A stretch of 64,000 nucleotides of DNA, taken from NCBI GenBank assembly GCA_030323885.1, contig CM059189.1, forward strand, positions 45,205,015-45,269,014. Reading direction: 5' to 3'. This stretch comes from Branchipolynoe longqiensis. Taxonomy: Eukaryota; Annelida; Polychaeta; Phyllodocida; Polynoidae. The notes under the pieces are model-generated. The model worked only from the letters and a program-made list of their open reading frames with translations. It searched no databases and was not told the DNA's origin. The translations under genes and the position numbers were made by a program. This document shows positions 1-11,099 of the stretch, piece after piece; within the stretch, counting starts at the first letter, position 1, and every line of letters starts with the position of its first letter.

Positions 1-506
1 CTATACCAACACAGTTATAACATGGGCATTTCTGTCCTGTAGCCATGTGTTGTAACTACTGAATTATTTCCTAATATTCACTGTTAATTTACTCAATCCG
101 GTCCCAACTAAATGTCCTAGGAATATCCAGGAAATTAGATATAATTCTTTGCTTTCTAGTGATGTATTCCAATATGTAAACTTCCCAAAACTCAGTGTGC
201 CATAACCATATTTTTGAACCTGCTACCTAATCCTATATAAAATTCGACCTTGGAAATGGAACCGGGGGTCGAATGAGGTATTTCAACACCATAGCCCGAT
301 CGAGGTAAGCTCTCCAACCTGTCAAGGGCGGTTGATGTAAGGAACTCCCAACATCTCCCGACCAGCCATTGCAGGGACAAATAGTTTTGCACCTGTCTGG
401 ACATGTTCTTGCCGGTGTGAAACCTCTATTTGCTCCCCGAGAGAGTGCCACTGGCAACTTGCAAAAGCCAGCAGCACTTCAACACTTTTGCAGGCTGCTT
501 TCATGA
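1..506. other. no recognised feature
   Basis: About 500 bases at the window edge. The open frames here are short and overlap on both strands with no recognisable domain, so I see no gene. The sequence may belong to the upstream part of the LINE relic that starts near 507, but I cannot show that. Confidence 0.4.
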
Positions 507-671
507 AATGAATCAAGTTATGGATGCATTGATGCTGAAATACAGAGGAGGATGGCCAAGGCTAGTGCATCTTTCGGCCAACTATGCCAGAGACTCTGGA
601 ACAACCACCATGTGTCCATGCGGGTCAAAAGCAAGATCTACCATGCAATCGTGCTGTTCATGTTCAGTTAG
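507..671 (+). pseudogene. non-LTR retrotransposon reverse transcriptase relic
   Basis: The frame from 507 to a TAG at 669-671 contains DAEIQRRMAKASASFGQL followed by a stretch with two adjacent Asn, a VKSKIYHAIV-like segment and the stop. This pattern (DxEIxRRxxKAxxxFxxL, then xVKxxIYxAxV) is typical of the region just C-terminal to the reverse transcriptase core of LINE elements. Only about 50 codons remain. The fragment has no start and no catalytic motif, and it is a dead piece of a mobile element. The LINE clade cannot be assigned from this length. Confidence 0.6.
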
Positions 672-679
672 CAGTCTTT

Positions 680-970
680 AATCTGGATTTGAATTGCAGG
701 GGGGTAGAAGTGTAGAGTTAAATTTCATGACATACTCACGACCTAGTTAAATATAACAGAAGGTGCAAAGTTTCATTCATCAGAAAGAAACCAACCTATT
801 TATTTAAATGAAACAAATCCGATACCCAAATATATTATTGATTACTTATATTTATATAAGTAACCAATAACATGTTAGGGTAATGGATTTGTTTCATTTA
901 TATATATATACTGATATATTTAATCTATATATATATATATTATAAAGCTCTCTAAATCGACGTTGTGACT
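680..970. other. AT-rich spacer with TA microsatellite
   Basis: AT-rich, low-complexity DNA with (TA)n runs around 900-945. No gene or named repeat is visible. It ends at the left LTR of the Gypsy element, whose putative target-site copy is TGACT at 966-970. Confidence 0.5.
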
Positions 971-1133
971 TGTTAAAGTACAACGTCTGAACACTTTGAC
1001 TTCTGGATACTGAATGCTTTATTCTCGGCAACTTTCTGTGACGTCATCTCATTAGCATATCTCTTTGTCTCAACCTCTGCATCTCGTTAACATACATTAG
1101 CCATACCTGTACGTCTTTTACGCATATATCACA
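971..1133 (-). repeat. 3' LTR of the Gypsy element (left copy)
   Basis: 163 bp, starting TGTTAAAGTACAACG and ending ATATCACA on the plus strand. It matches the right LTR closely but lacks about 21 bp after TGAATGCTTTATTC. The first bases read TGTTA where the other copies read TGTGA, so its TG...CA end has drifted. The deletion and substitutions between the two LTRs show the insertion is not recent. Confidence 0.9.
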
Positions 1134-1146
1134 TCCCCCCCTCAAA
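1134..1146 (-). other. polypurine tract (plus-strand primer site)
   Basis: On the minus strand this reads TTGAGGGGGGGGA and abuts the 3' LTR directly, the expected position and composition of the tract that primes plus-strand DNA synthesis in LTR retrotransposons. Confidence 0.8.
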
Positions 1147-1360
1147 GTATTTCTGAAACATGAAATATTTCAAAATACCAATGCAAGAACACAGTAGTCA
1201 CAAATGCATAAACACATATATGCGTACTTAACTGAAACACAAGTCCGTTCAACATCTGAGTGCACATGCACTTAAGTCCACAATGTCCGGCCGTAAGCCT
1301 GACATCAGAAATTGTCCATCACTATCAACAAATGTTTAGATATCTGAAAACAACTTACAC

Positions 1361-2425
1361 CTACATGCACATCCTATATGTGTACACACTAGAGCAACTG
1401 TGACCCACTACAGGTCTCACCGGCCTTATCAGCCGACCTGACCTACTCAGATTATCCGCATTGTTTACATTCGGCACTGACGCTGACCCAGTTTGCATCT
1501 GCACGCCGGGTTCAGGTCGCCCCCCCACAGGCGCCCTGATAATCTGAACCCGATTCCGATACAACATGTTACCCGACTCATTCAAAATTTGATATTCTCT
1601 CCCGGACACACCTGTGCATCCCAAAATCACCCCTTTCTTCCATTCCCCAGCATGATTTTTGTACTTTACATTATCCCCGACTTTCATAGGCTTATGCGGC
1701 TTGCCACACTTCCGGTCATGAAACACTTTCTGACTTCGTTGCCGTCTAGCTATCTGCCTCTCCTTTGGATTTTGCATTTCGGGCACCAAAATTTCTCCTG
1801 TCATCGGCAACCTACTCCTCAAACGTCTGCTCATAAGCAGCTGAGCTGGAGATGCATTCAAGACTGGCAACGGAGTATTGCGATAATTCAACAACGCTAA
1901 CTGAAAATCAGACCCAGTCTTCTCGCACTTCTTTAACATGTCTTTGACTGTCTGCACAAACCGTTCTACCTGCCCGTTGCTACGAGAATACTGAGGACTG
2001 GAATACACAGCTTTGAACCCATAGTGTAGAGCAAACTCCCTATACTCATGACTTTTAAACTGGGGACCATTGTCCGATACGACCTGACTGGGAATACCGT
2101 GCCTTGCAAAACTATCTTTCAACGCCTCAATAACAGTTAGAGACGATGTATCGCCCAACAACGTCACTTCAGGATACTTCGTGTAGTAATCCACAGTTAT
2201 CAGGTAATTCTTATGATTTAACTCAAACAAATCAGCCCCAATTTTTTCATACGGCTGACAGGCGATCGGGTGATTGATCAATGGCTCGTTATGCAAATTC
2301 TTACGGTTGTTTTGGCAGGTGTCACACCGACTAGCCTTATCTTCAATTTGCTTATTCATGTTCGGCCAAAACATACAGTCGCGCGCCAACTGCTTTGACT
2401 TGGTCATGCCTAAGTGCGTCTCATG
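1361..2425 (-). pseudogene. integrase region of Gypsy pol
   Basis: The frame is open from just after the TGA at 2426-2428 to a stop at 1361-1363. It begins with the second half of the zinc-binding region (HETH, then RCDTCQ, giving HH-CC) and continues with the DDE core. Counting from the first Met (2405-2407), the catalytic residues are D59 (GADLFEL), D112 (SDNGPQF) and E148 (NGQVERF), with the diagnostic 35-residue D-E spacing. A basic C-terminal part of about 130 residues follows, with no obvious chromodomain. The catalytic triad is intact, but the frame is cut off from the rest of pol by the TGA upstream. The product would insert the cDNA into the genome. Confidence 0.9.
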
Positions 2426-2744
2426 TCACACCTCTATCATTTCACCACGAAGAGCCGGAGGAATCACCACCCGATTGCTGTTCATTACAAGATTGTTCTC
2501 TACTGTTAGCTCATGTTTGTATGGAATGTACTGCCTCAAACACGGTGGCGTCTGTAAGCGTGTAGTGTCCCACCCATCTTCAATGTGTGAAATCAACATA
2601 GACATGGACACATCTTTTTCATACTCAGTCACAATCTTACTCAACAAACTCGATGACTGCACGGCCACAGTGGCAACGCAGAACGTGTCATCGAATAGGC
2701 TATCCTGACCTACTTTGACGCTATGCGCTCTGGACAACCTGTTT
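2426..2744 (-). pseudogene. RNase H end and linker of Gypsy pol, shifted frame
   Basis: This frame starts at the point where the larger gag-pol frame fails (the T homopolymer near 2745-2751). Its first residues, NRLSRA, are the expected end of the RNase H domain, where related elements have ADxLSRA. It then runs about 100 residues through the RNase H-integrase linker to an in-frame TGA at 2426-2428. Past that codon the same frame continues into the integrase zinc finger. So one homopolymer indel and one nonsense change split what was a single pol frame. Confidence 0.8.
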
Positions 2745-5252
2745 GCAAAAAAACATCAAAGAACCCTTCACATGACATAACTGAATATTGGAATTTTGCA
2801 ATCGCATCCGCATCCTCTGCATTTTAGCCGAAAGTTTATGTATTGGTTTTTGCATTATAGCCACCAACGGCTTGTGGTCCGTTTGAACTTGAACCTCTTT
2901 CCCAAAGATATACTCATGAAACCGCTGACATCCAAAACATATGGCGAGCATTTCTTTCTTTATCGTGGCATATCCACACTGCGCTGAGTTAAGCGCGCGA
3001 GATGCGAGTGCGATCGGCTTACCATCTTGCATTAATGCAGCACCTAAACCTGACTGACAAGCATCAACCTGAATCACAATGGGCTTCTTGACATTGTAAT
3101 ACGACAACACAGGAGCAGTTCTTAACTTCTCCTTCAATTTCTCAAATGCACCCTTCTGTTCGGCTTGCCAGTGCCACGCCACGTCCTTTGCGAGGAGCGT
3201 ACGCAGAGGTTTGGCTATCTCAGACATGTTGGGTATAAACTTGTGCACATACCCAACCATGCGCAGGAACCTTTGGACGCTTTGTTTGTCACACGGCTCT
3301 GGCATGTCAACTATTGCTTGTATTCTGTCTGGATCAGGCTTCACACCCTGCTGGGTAAGTTGATGACCAACATATTTTACTGTGGTTTTACATAGCAAAG
3401 ATTTAGTATCATTTAACTTTAGATTAACCGACCTAGCTCGGTCCAAGACGGCTCGGAGCCGCTCGTTGTGTTCCTCAACCGTTGACCCATATACCAAAAT
3501 ATCATCCGTGACTACGCCAATAACGGGTATATCGCCCATGACGCGGTGCATTTCCTGAATAAAAATGTCACCGGCGGTTTTGATTCCAAAAGGCAACCGT
3601 GTGTACCTGTACCGGCCCCACGGAGTATTAAACGTGCACAAACGTGAACTTTCATTATCTAACTCTATCTGCCAATACCCGGTCTTTGCATCTAGAACTG
3701 AAAAATATTTTTCATCAATCGTTTTGGTCGGAAAAGGCCCTCTCCTTATCGCCTTGTTTAACTTAGTCGGATCCAGACAAATCCTAATCTTGTTCATTTT
3801 TTTTACGATAGTTATAGAATTAACCCACTCGGTAGGTTCATCTTGCTCAACTATGACCCCTAACTTAACCATGCGATCAAGCTCACTTCGTACCTTGCCC
3901 TGAATGGCAAACGGAATCCGTCTAGGTGGATCAATGACATGTTGAACAGATCTATCAAAATGAATGACAGCATTTGCTTTAATCAACCCCAAACCCTGAA
4001 ATACATCTTTGTATTGGCTCACCAGCTTCACCGCCCCGTCGCTGGCACTGTTCGTCGGCCCAGAAATGTTCATCGGCACTGGAATGTTCGTCGGCACGGG
4101 AATGTTCGTTGTCACCGTGCAGCGTACCTCATCCACCCGCACTAGTAGGTTCAACGTCACACAAGCTTGCTTGCCCAAAATAGGCTGGCAATCCGGCACT
4201 ACCTGGAACTTGAGCACTGTCTCGTTGACATCTAGCAATGCCTCCCCATCAGGCGTGATCCGGTGACCGGAGAACGTCACCAACGAACACCTGGTGTTCG
4301 TCAGCCTCCCCGGAGCTACTCTGTCGAAGACGTACCTTGGCAGCACGTTCGCCTCCGAACCAGTGTCGAGCTTGAACTTGACAGGACAACCGTTCACCCG
4401 AACTATCGCATGCCACAGCTCGGCATCCCGACCAGCACCACGGTCCACGGCCCTGACAAAGAGATCCGTTGCCAGGACGTTGACCTCCGCCGGATCCGGG
4501 TCTTGCTCAGTGTTGTGAGGATCGGGCTCTTCCATGGTCAGCTCGTTGACCCTGCCCAGCCTGCTCCTGCAGACCTTCCCGAAGTGCCCGATTTTCTGAC
4601 AGGCTACACAAGCCTTCCCTTTTGCTGGGCAGACTCCCCGTCGGTGCTCATAACCACAGGTCTGGCAGCGGATCTTGAACTCTGCTGCACCGCCGGTGTT
4701 CCAAGATGGCGATTTCCAAGATTGCGTCGCCGATGACCGCCCCGCCGGTGCACCGGTACGCGCATTACTATAGTTACGTATGAAATCGATCTCCTTACAT
4801 TCCACATCTGATTTGGTGTCCTCCAACAGCGTAGAGCTAAACTCACTCATTTCACATATGCTGATACATTTTCCCAATGTTAACTCTGTAGTTTGCAGCA
4901 ACTTGTTCCGTAGGTTCACATTTTTCACTCCAGCCACAATCCTATCGCGCAACAGCGATTCTTCCACCGTCCCATACTCACAGTCTTTCACCTTATCTCG
5001 TAATGCCGTTATATATGTAGCCATATTTTCGGACGCCTGATTGTGTGAGTTAAACTTATATCGTGTGATAATGATACTGCATTTACCAACACAATAAACC
5101 CTGAACGCCTCTGTGAGCGGCGCGATCTTATCTTGATCAGCGAGAGCGATATCCATATTGGCGAAGACTTTCTGTGCCTCCTCGCCGGCTACATGAAGAA
5201 AGATGCAGCATTGCACTCGTTCTGTCTTCAACACGACACCCGCCGCAGTAGC
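2721..5252 (-). pseudogene. gag-protease-RT-RNase H of Gypsy element
   Basis: Open from just after a TAG at 5253-5255 down to 2721. Counting from the GTG at 5234, there is a gag-like helical N-terminus, then two zinc knuckles (C190-C193-H197-C202 and C209-C212-H217-C222), an aspartic protease with DTGS at 290-293, and a reverse transcriptase with VLDAKTGYWQIEL near 513. The RT active site reads VVTDDILVYG at 574-583, with T where most relatives have V or A before DD. RNase H acidic residues are D724, E761 and D786. The RT finger segment just before KYFSVLDA looks about eight residues short compared with relatives. Upstream of the TAG the same frame has further gag-like sequence (RPPSQFVVN, NWKTWIRA) but no ATG near its beginning. 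Gag and pol share one frame, as in many metazoan Gypsy elements. Confidence 0.88.
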
Positions 5253-5369
5253 CTAAATATCACATGCTCTGATCCATGTTTTCCAGTTCGACCTGGCGTT
5301 GTGGTTGACCACAAACTGACTAGGAGGCCGCAACCCCGGCAACGTATTAGCGGGCGGTATCCTTCCTCA

Positions 5370-5379
5370 TCTGACACCA
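5370..5379 (-). other. primer binding site, tRNA-Leu type
   Basis: Immediately inside the 5' LTR the minus strand reads TGGTGTCAGA. This is complementary to a tRNA 3' end of TCTGACA plus CCA, the usual end of animal tRNA-Leu. The adjacency and the leading TGG are the expected layout for minus-strand priming. Confidence 0.8.
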
Positions 5380-5563
5380 TGTGAAAGTACGACGTCTGAA
5401 CACTTTGACTTCTGGATACTGAATGCTTTATTCACGGCTAGGTATAGTTACCTGCCGGCAACTTTCTGTGACGTCATCTCATTAGCATATCTCTTTGTCT
5501 CAACCTCTGCATCTCGTTAACATACATTAGCTATACCTGTACGTCTATTACACATATGTCACA
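5380..5563 (-). repeat. 5' LTR of the Gypsy element (right copy)
   Basis: 184 bp beginning TGTGAAAGTACGACG and ending ATATGTCACA, so it has perfect 5-bp inverted ends TGTGA/TCACA. It is the fuller of the two LTRs and keeps the segment around GGCTAGGTATAGTTACC that the left copy has lost. Confidence 0.9.
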
Positions 5564-5696
5564 GGACTGACTCTAAGTGGTCCATTTAGGGAGGTGGTCG
5601 GCTTAGTGAGTTAGAATATGGTTGCAGTGGTATTGTTGGGACCCAAATAAAGCGATCGATATAGGGGAGTTATCGATCTGTAGAAGTGGTCAGTAA

Positions 5697-6536
5697 TGCC
5701 GCAGTCACACTACAACATGTCTCACCAACGTTGGACAACGCGTGCCAACGTGTTGGGTTTTTGGGCGAAATGTCGGGACGCGTCGGGATGCGTTACCGGC
5801 GCGTTAACGGCGCGTCGGTACACGTCGGTACACGTTGAGTGATAGCAACGTGTGAATGGACACGTCGGCGTGCTTCGGCGTGCGTTGGGTCATGCCAATC
5901 GTTTTGTGCTTGCACAAAACTTCGGCATGCCTCGACGCCCGCCGATTGGTTGGAGGGGGCATTACGGACGTGTTAGCAACACGTCGATACCCGTTGGTGG
6001 CGTGCCGGGGGAACGCTGGCAGACCGTTGATCAATGTCGGTTAACGTTGTTTTTTTTCCCCCCAAACTGTGAGCGTTCTGTCAACGCGTCGGTAACGTCC
6101 CATCGATGGGTAGCCGGCGCGCTATTGGCGTTGCTCCAGCATTTCTCGGCGCGTTGGACATGTTGCCGGCACGCCTGGATGCGTTGGTGGCGGGTGTGGG
6201 CGCGCTGCGGGCACGTCCTAACGTGTTGCTGGTGGGTATGTATGCGTTGACACGGTACTAACACGACACCAACGCACCACCCCCATGCCGTCAACGCGCC
6301 GACAGCGCACCGACAACACGCCGATGGCACGCTGGGAACCCGCTGGCGGGTCGTTGACATGTTGTTCCACCGCACGTCACAACGCGTTGGCTGCGCGCCA
6401 AAAACATGCCACTAACACGCTACAACCCGTCGAACTTTCTCCCAAAACGCCGAAAACTTGGACATGTCCCGCATGCTAGCAAATATTTCGCGCGTTTGCG
6501 GCACGCCGGCGGAAACGGCGTAGTGTGACAGCACCA
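5697..6536. mobile_element. foldback element A (motif CGTTGG/ACGCGT)
   Basis: 840 bp bounded by TGCCGCAGTCACACTAC on the left and GTAGTGTGACAGCACCA on the right, flanked by TAA (5694-5696) and TTA (6537-6539). The interior is GC- and CpG-rich and built from degenerate repeats of ACGCGTCGG, CGTTGG and ACACGT. It includes the near-palindrome CGTTTTGTGCTTGCACAAAA (about 5900) and a GGACATGTCC segment near 6460. ORFs here are by-products of the repeat. No transposase is encoded, so it is non-autonomous. Confidence 0.75.
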
Positions 6537-6620
6537 TTAGAGAGGTTTCACTGCATATATAAAAAAGACTTCCGAGCGAGTGGAGTGTCAAGCCTCGCGC
6601 AGGAGGTGGAGCAGTGCATG

Positions 6621-7096
6621 CCGGTGTAAAGATTCAAATTCCCCCCTGATTGAAGTTCCCCCCTGGGAACTTGAAAAAGTTGTCAAAATTGAATAAGGGG
6701 AATTTGAAAACGTTTTCGTTTTCCCTCCCTCGTTTTAACTTTCCCTCCCCCCATTTTTGGGGAATTTTCGTTATTTTTAAAATTAAAAAAACATTTTCAT
6801 GACAAATATAATAATACACAGAGAATAGCATAATGGAAATTATTACTAGTACAACAAAACAATATTTCGCCCTAAATGACACAAAAAGTCTCCAAGATGG
6901 CTGAGAAAAAGATATTATAGGTATGAATTTTAAAACATGTTTGAATTTGAAAATAGGGGGAGGAATCTGAAAACTGTTTTTAATTTCCCTCCTGGGAATC
7001 TGAGAATGTTCTCAATTTCACCGGAGGGAAATTAAAAACGTTTTCAGATTCCCCAGGGGAACTTGAAAAGGGGTGAAATTGAAATCCTTACACCGG
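6621..7096. mobile_element. foldback element with GGGAATTTGAAAA arms
   Basis: About 476 bp. The left end is CCGGTGTAAAGATTCAAATT; the right end is the degenerate reverse complement, AATTGAAATCCTTACACCGG. Both arms are made of variants of GGGGAACTTGAAAA and GGGAATTTGAAAACGTTTTC, separated by an AT-rich centre near 6770-6890. No coding capacity. It has the same architecture as the other foldbacks (private motif in both arms) but different ends. Confidence 0.75.
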
Positions 7097-7199
7097 TACC
7101 CCCCCCCCCCCCCCCCACCCACCCATCAGGGGCTGGGGGGGGGGGGTAGAAGAGGAGGCACTATAGAGCTTATTACAGGCGATAAGGGGCTTATCACTA

Positions 7200-7235
<36 letters not shown>
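7097..7235. repeat. poly-C / poly-G runs and (AT)n
   Basis: Homopolymer C then G tracts at about 7102-7150, followed by an (AT)n tract at about 7200-7232. Simple sequence, prone to length change and assembly error. Confidence 0.9.
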
Positions 7236-7237
<2 letters not shown>

Positions 7238-7504
7238 ATCCCTCGAAGTTCTGTGCAATTAAATGTTGCTAATCCGATTGCACCCTGGATGTACTAATCT
7301 AGTAGATTACTGATGAGTTTGTATTTTGTTTTCTTCATCACTAAATCCACCTCGTTGTAAATATTCCCACTTAGACACTATTTAATATTTAATCGCCAAC
7401 AACTGGTATAAAAAGAAATCCCCACACTAGCTAAGTGTGCTCAAACTTAGGCTTCGTACGCGATTCTTTTTTTATCCCGCATTCATTACTTAGTGAAGGA
7501 TGGT

Positions 7505-7921
7505 TGTTTGTTGGAGTTTTACGTCCTAGCACCATCTACCATCTAAGGTCATATCAGGACAGGTACTACCTTGTGACAGTGCACACTCATGGCGACTTTA
7601 TAGAGCTGCCCCACTGGGAGACCAGCCCGCCAGCACCCATGACCTGATATCTCACTCAGACTCATTATCCTGACACTGAGCCAACCACTCCTCGCCCTAT
7701 CATAATGATGCCGAGCGACTGGCTAGGAAGCGACAAGTATAATGTTGTATGTCATTGGTTTGACTTGACCAGGGTTCGAACCTGATGGTTCAAATCTCAG
7801 GATCTATCAAAACGGTCCGTCCTGATATGACCTTAGATGTTGCAAGGACGTAAGACCCCAACAACTAACTAACTACCAACACGGTAGACGCATGCTCAAC
7901 TCAATCAGCCATCCCATCCGG
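7505..7921 (-). mobile_element. SINE family 2 copy, interrupted
   Basis: Minus-strand copy of the window's commonest SINE (compare 20940-21258, 45983-46315 and 63554-63905). Its head resembles a tRNA, with GGATGGC..GAAT near box A and a GGTTCGAACC box B. Its body contains GATATCAGGTCATGGTGCTG, and its tail ATGTTGCTAGGACGTAAAAC. Around 7795-7870 an extra piece repeating the tail motif splits the head from the body, probably a second partial insertion or internal duplication. Confidence 0.75.
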
Positions 7922-7925
7922 TAAT

Positions 7926-8334
7926 TAGTAACGGAAGGTTGTTAGTAAAATGATAGATAGCTTGGTTACTGTCGCCATATTAGACTTACTTAAATGTCAC
8001 AGTTCTGATAATTCACCGTCTACTGTTATCTCATATGTTTATCATTAACTATTGCTATTGTACTTTAAGGTAATGGATTACTCGTTTGTTAAATCGTTCA
8101 CATGACTCGTATGCCCTCATCACATGTCATTTCGCCAATATATCGGGGCCTTCGCTCGTTCACTTCTTGCTCAATGATACACAGTCAATGTACATGCCGC
8201 CGGGCGTGTGTGCCTGAATAAAAGCCTTGATTAACCCACTCATGCCTCTGAGACAGCTGTGTCCGTGAGCAATGAGTAACGTAAGGTTGTTAGTAAAATG
8301 ATAGCTAGCTTGGTTACTGTCACCATGTTAGACT
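7926..8334. repeat. direct repeat pair, about 65 bp
   Basis: The segment containing GGTTGTTAGTAAAATGATAG at about 7926-7990 recurs at about 8270-8334 with few changes. The copies are about 345 bp apart on the same strand. They could be the ends of a short LTR-like or TRIM-like unit, but TG...CA ends and a primer site are not seen. Confidence 0.5.
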
Positions 8335-8529
8335 TTGCTTATATAATTAGGTTTAATGCTGCATAAATACAATTCAAGATAAGAAATCGGAGAGTTAATC
8401 GTCACTACTAATGTCAGTTGGATATGAATAAATGAATTCTTCTTTTATGTATATCAGTCAAGTTGTAATGCTGAGATGGAACCGAAAGTCCCCAGTCTGT
8501 AGTGTGACGTCATTCCGATATCGTCATGG

Positions 8530-8876
8530 CGCCAGCTTAAGCTACCAACATTGTCATATCATCGTCTCAGGGGAGATATGATACAGACTTATCAAATTAT
8601 TACTGGAGTCTATGACAGTGATGCCACAACTGGTTTGTTCAACCTCAGAACAGTAACACCAGAGGCCAGCGGTATAAGATCTTCAAGGAGAGGCCCAGAC
8701 TTGAGGTCAGGAAACACTCATTTTTCTTTCGGGTGACATATCCATGGAACAGTCTCCCAGACCAAGTGGTTGAAGGACCAATGGTAGAAGCATTTGAGAG
8801 AAGGCTGGATAGACATTGGAGAGGTCACACACAATTATATATTTGCCATAACGAGCTGGCATTAGAGGCCCAATAG
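8530..8876 (+). pseudogene. LINE 3' end (C-terminal coding remnant)
   Basis: Frame one gives YHRLRGDMIQTYQIITGVYD, a common motif after the reverse transcriptase of invertebrate LINEs. After a frameshift near 8715, a second frame gives FFFRVTYPWNSLPDQVVEG, then EAFERRLDRHW and a stop at 8874-8876. The WNSLP and F..RLD.HW motifs are the usual C-terminal end. The 3' side ends in a short repeat (TCTGTAAGTTAA twice near 8900), as LINE tails often do. Only the last 110 or so codons remain. Confidence 0.75.
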
Positions 8877-8899
8877 GGCCTAGATCAGCCAGAAGAGGA

Positions 8900-9102
8900 T
8901 CTGTAAGTTAATCTGTAAGTTAATCATGCGTCAGCCTGATGTCACAGTCCAATATCGTCACGACACGATTTTGACCATCAGAAAAAGGTCATACTAATAA
9001 CAGGATGATGTCAGGCGCCGATGTAAATAAATGCATAGCCTCGAATACACTAGCTTCCAATGTGAAATTTATGGTGGACAATCCGATATATTTCATGTTT
9101 GT
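8900..9102. other. unassigned spacer
   Basis: No gene or recognised repeat apart from the LINE tail at its start. Confidence 0.4.
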
Positions 9103-9453
9103 TTAAAACCACATATTCCGATGAAAACATCAAATTGCCAAAGCTAAAACAATTATCTAGATTTGTTTCTACTTATTTAACTTAGGTACTAATGCACTTA
9201 TTAAACATTTGTCACCACATATAACGGAATAAATAATGAGTAAATTTAATAGACCATGTTACTGCAGGAGCCTATGGTGTCAGGGTTTTGGCATGCTTGC
9301 CAAATTAATTTAGCATGTTTGCACTTCAAATATCTAAAAAAAAAAAGAAGAAACTTACTTCAAACTAAAGTAAGGTGGATTACAAAGATCGACCTAACAT
9401 ATTTATCTAAGAAAATGACAGAAACTCAAAGCCATCGGACGACGCAACTTTAA
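9103..9453. mobile_element. TTAA-flanked palindromic MITE, copy 1
   Basis: About 350 bp flanked by TTAA. The right end reads CATCGGACGACGCAACT before TTAA; the left is a decayed AACCACATATTCCGATG. The body has GGCATGCTTGCCAA near the centre and inverted halves. It is non-coding. TTAA targets are used by piggyBac and Kolobok transposons, and I cannot decide between them. Confidence 0.75.
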
Positions 9454-9738
9454 TTATTTTGGGAATCATCGAAAGGTAAATCATATTGTGAAAATGCCAG
9501 ACTTCTGATATCAAATTTCCTATCGCTTTGCGATATCTGACCCACATTCAACTTCTGGTATCCAATTTCTGATATTTTTGTTGCAACATCTAGCCAATGC
9601 AAGGCTTCCGATATCCGGCACATCCGACGAATTCCAACGTCGCAGAGACTCCCCTCCGTGGATTAGATCCTTAGGATTAGTCACATTCCCATGTGGCTTT
9701 ACCTAAACTGTCATATTCCGCCATGCATAAATTACTTT
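9454..9738. other. unassigned spacer
   Basis: Contains loosely repeated GATATC/TTCCGATATC phrases around 9495-9630 that resemble a decayed foldback arm. No gene seen. Confidence 0.35.
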
Positions 9739-9740
9739 TA

Positions 9741-10446
9741 AGGGCCCATATGCATGACGCGGTGTTAGCGAGCCAAAACACTTTTTGACAGGATTTTTGG
9801 TTTAGCGCCGAAAAATCACTATGCATGAGTCAGTGATAGGGCTAACACCACAAGCTTAAACTAGGTTATGGTAAACCCGTTCCATAGCTGGTTTACAGGC
9901 AGTGTTAGGTACCAATTAGGGCCAAATCTATTCAATGCTGTCATATTTAACAGAGTTACATAGTCAAATAGTGAAATTTGATTAAATTAACCCTAAAATC
10001 GAAGCGAGATTAATGCTGCCACCGCAATGGCGGCGATATTAATATTTTCGAATTGATGAATGTAAAGTAAACAAATCGCCGCCGCATGGACGTCGATATC
10101 CATACTGTCGATCGCCGCCACTGCCGCCGCATCGGCGGCAATATATTAGGCCCAAATCTATTCAACGCTATCATATTTAACAGAATTACATACGCAATAA
10201 GTGAAATTTTATCAATTTAACCCTAAATTCGAACCGATATTAATGCCACCGCCGCATTGGCGGCATTATTCATATTGTCGAATCAAGGGATTTCCCAAAT
10301 CTATAAATAACTTCACATTTAGCTATAATCAAAGTGTTACGCGCTCCTGCATACCGCTTGACATATTTCCCGACCTCAGTGATAGCTAAACGTTGTCAGG
10401 CTGTAACACCAAAAGCCGCTAACACCGACCCATGCATATGGGCCCA
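9741..10446. mobile_element. inverted-repeat element with internal 117-bp direct repeat
   Basis: Ends GGGCCCATATGCATGACGCG (left) and the reverse complement of GGGCCCATATGCATGGGTCG (right). Inside, a segment from about 9919 to 10035 (GGCCAAATCTATTCAATGCT...GCAATGGCGGC) recurs at about 10149-10265, with CCGCC/GGCGG-rich DNA between. No coding capacity. The direct repeat may be a second nested element's ends or an internal duplication. Confidence 0.65.
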
Positions 10447-11099
10447 GGTCATGTTAGCCCATTTAACATTTTTTAAATTATCTTTTTTTAACAGAATTCC
10501 CACCATCGTAATAGAATAGAAAAACTTCCATGGAACAGATTTCTTAGAGTCATTTTATCCCTCAAACAGCAAAGGCACATGTCCGCCAATCTTGCTAATC
10601 TGACATTCGAATGGATTGATTAAGGTTGTCGGTGTTCTTCAAATAACCATATTATTTCACGACTATGGTTTTTCTTCTTAGAAACTGGTAAAAAATAGTA
10701 TAAATCACAGAATAAAAATGGCTAGCAGGAGATGATCATGTGAGGGGGGGGGGAAACATAAGTGTCTGCCCTGAATTCAATAGCGGAGAACACAATAAGC
10801 ATGGGGGGAATATTTATTGTTGGGAATATAGTTAACATATATTAATTAAACAAGATAATAATAACAATAATAATAATAATAATAATAAAGCGAGTGTTGC
10901 ATAACCTGCCATTAATGTCAACAGTGAGGAGCTATTTATACATATGTCACTGGTCACATTTTCTATTCCCTCATTGCTTATACAGCATAGCGGGTCGCAT
11001 AAATAACTGCTTTTATTATAAATATACTCTTTTTATACTTTACATAAATATCCACCAAACAGGGTGACACCGTGAGCCGTCGAGCCCATGTTTCCCATG
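10447..11099. other. 3' flank of the GTPase gene, no gene seen
   Basis: AT-rich spacer with an AAT microsatellite at about 10850-10888 and G-runs near 10745. The region 10900-11099 is downstream of the GTPase stop and may hold its 3' untranslated region. No unambiguous polyadenylation signal close to the stop could be fixed. Confidence 0.4.

Larger units (their letters stand above)
971..5563 (-). mobile_element. Gypsy-type LTR retrotransposon, nearly complete, inactivated
   Basis: A 4.6-kb element read on the minus strand. Order from its 5' end: LTR (5380-5563), tRNA-Leu primer site, gag with zinc knuckles, aspartic protease, reverse transcriptase, RNase H, integrase, polypurine tract, LTR (971-1133). 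This domain order with integrase last is that of Ty3/Gypsy (Metaviridae) elements. Flanks TGACT (966-970) and GGACT (5564-5568) are a plausible 5-bp target duplication with one change. At least four lesions make it non-autonomous: no ATG found for gag, an in-frame TAG near 5253, a one-base frameshift in a T homopolymer near 2745, and an in-frame TGA at 2426-2428. No envelope-like frame is seen. It lies outside the GTPase gene. A solo LTR of the same family is at 58100-58290. Confidence 0.9.

Noticed and set aside
2274..2708. Plus-strand frames of 60-157 codons across 1.5-5.4 kb
   Set aside because: They are antisense to the Gypsy gag-pol frames, which contain all the recognisable motifs.
5852..6375. 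Frames of 114-132 codons within 5.8-6.4 kb
   Set aside because: They lie inside foldback element A and consist of its repeated words; no domain.
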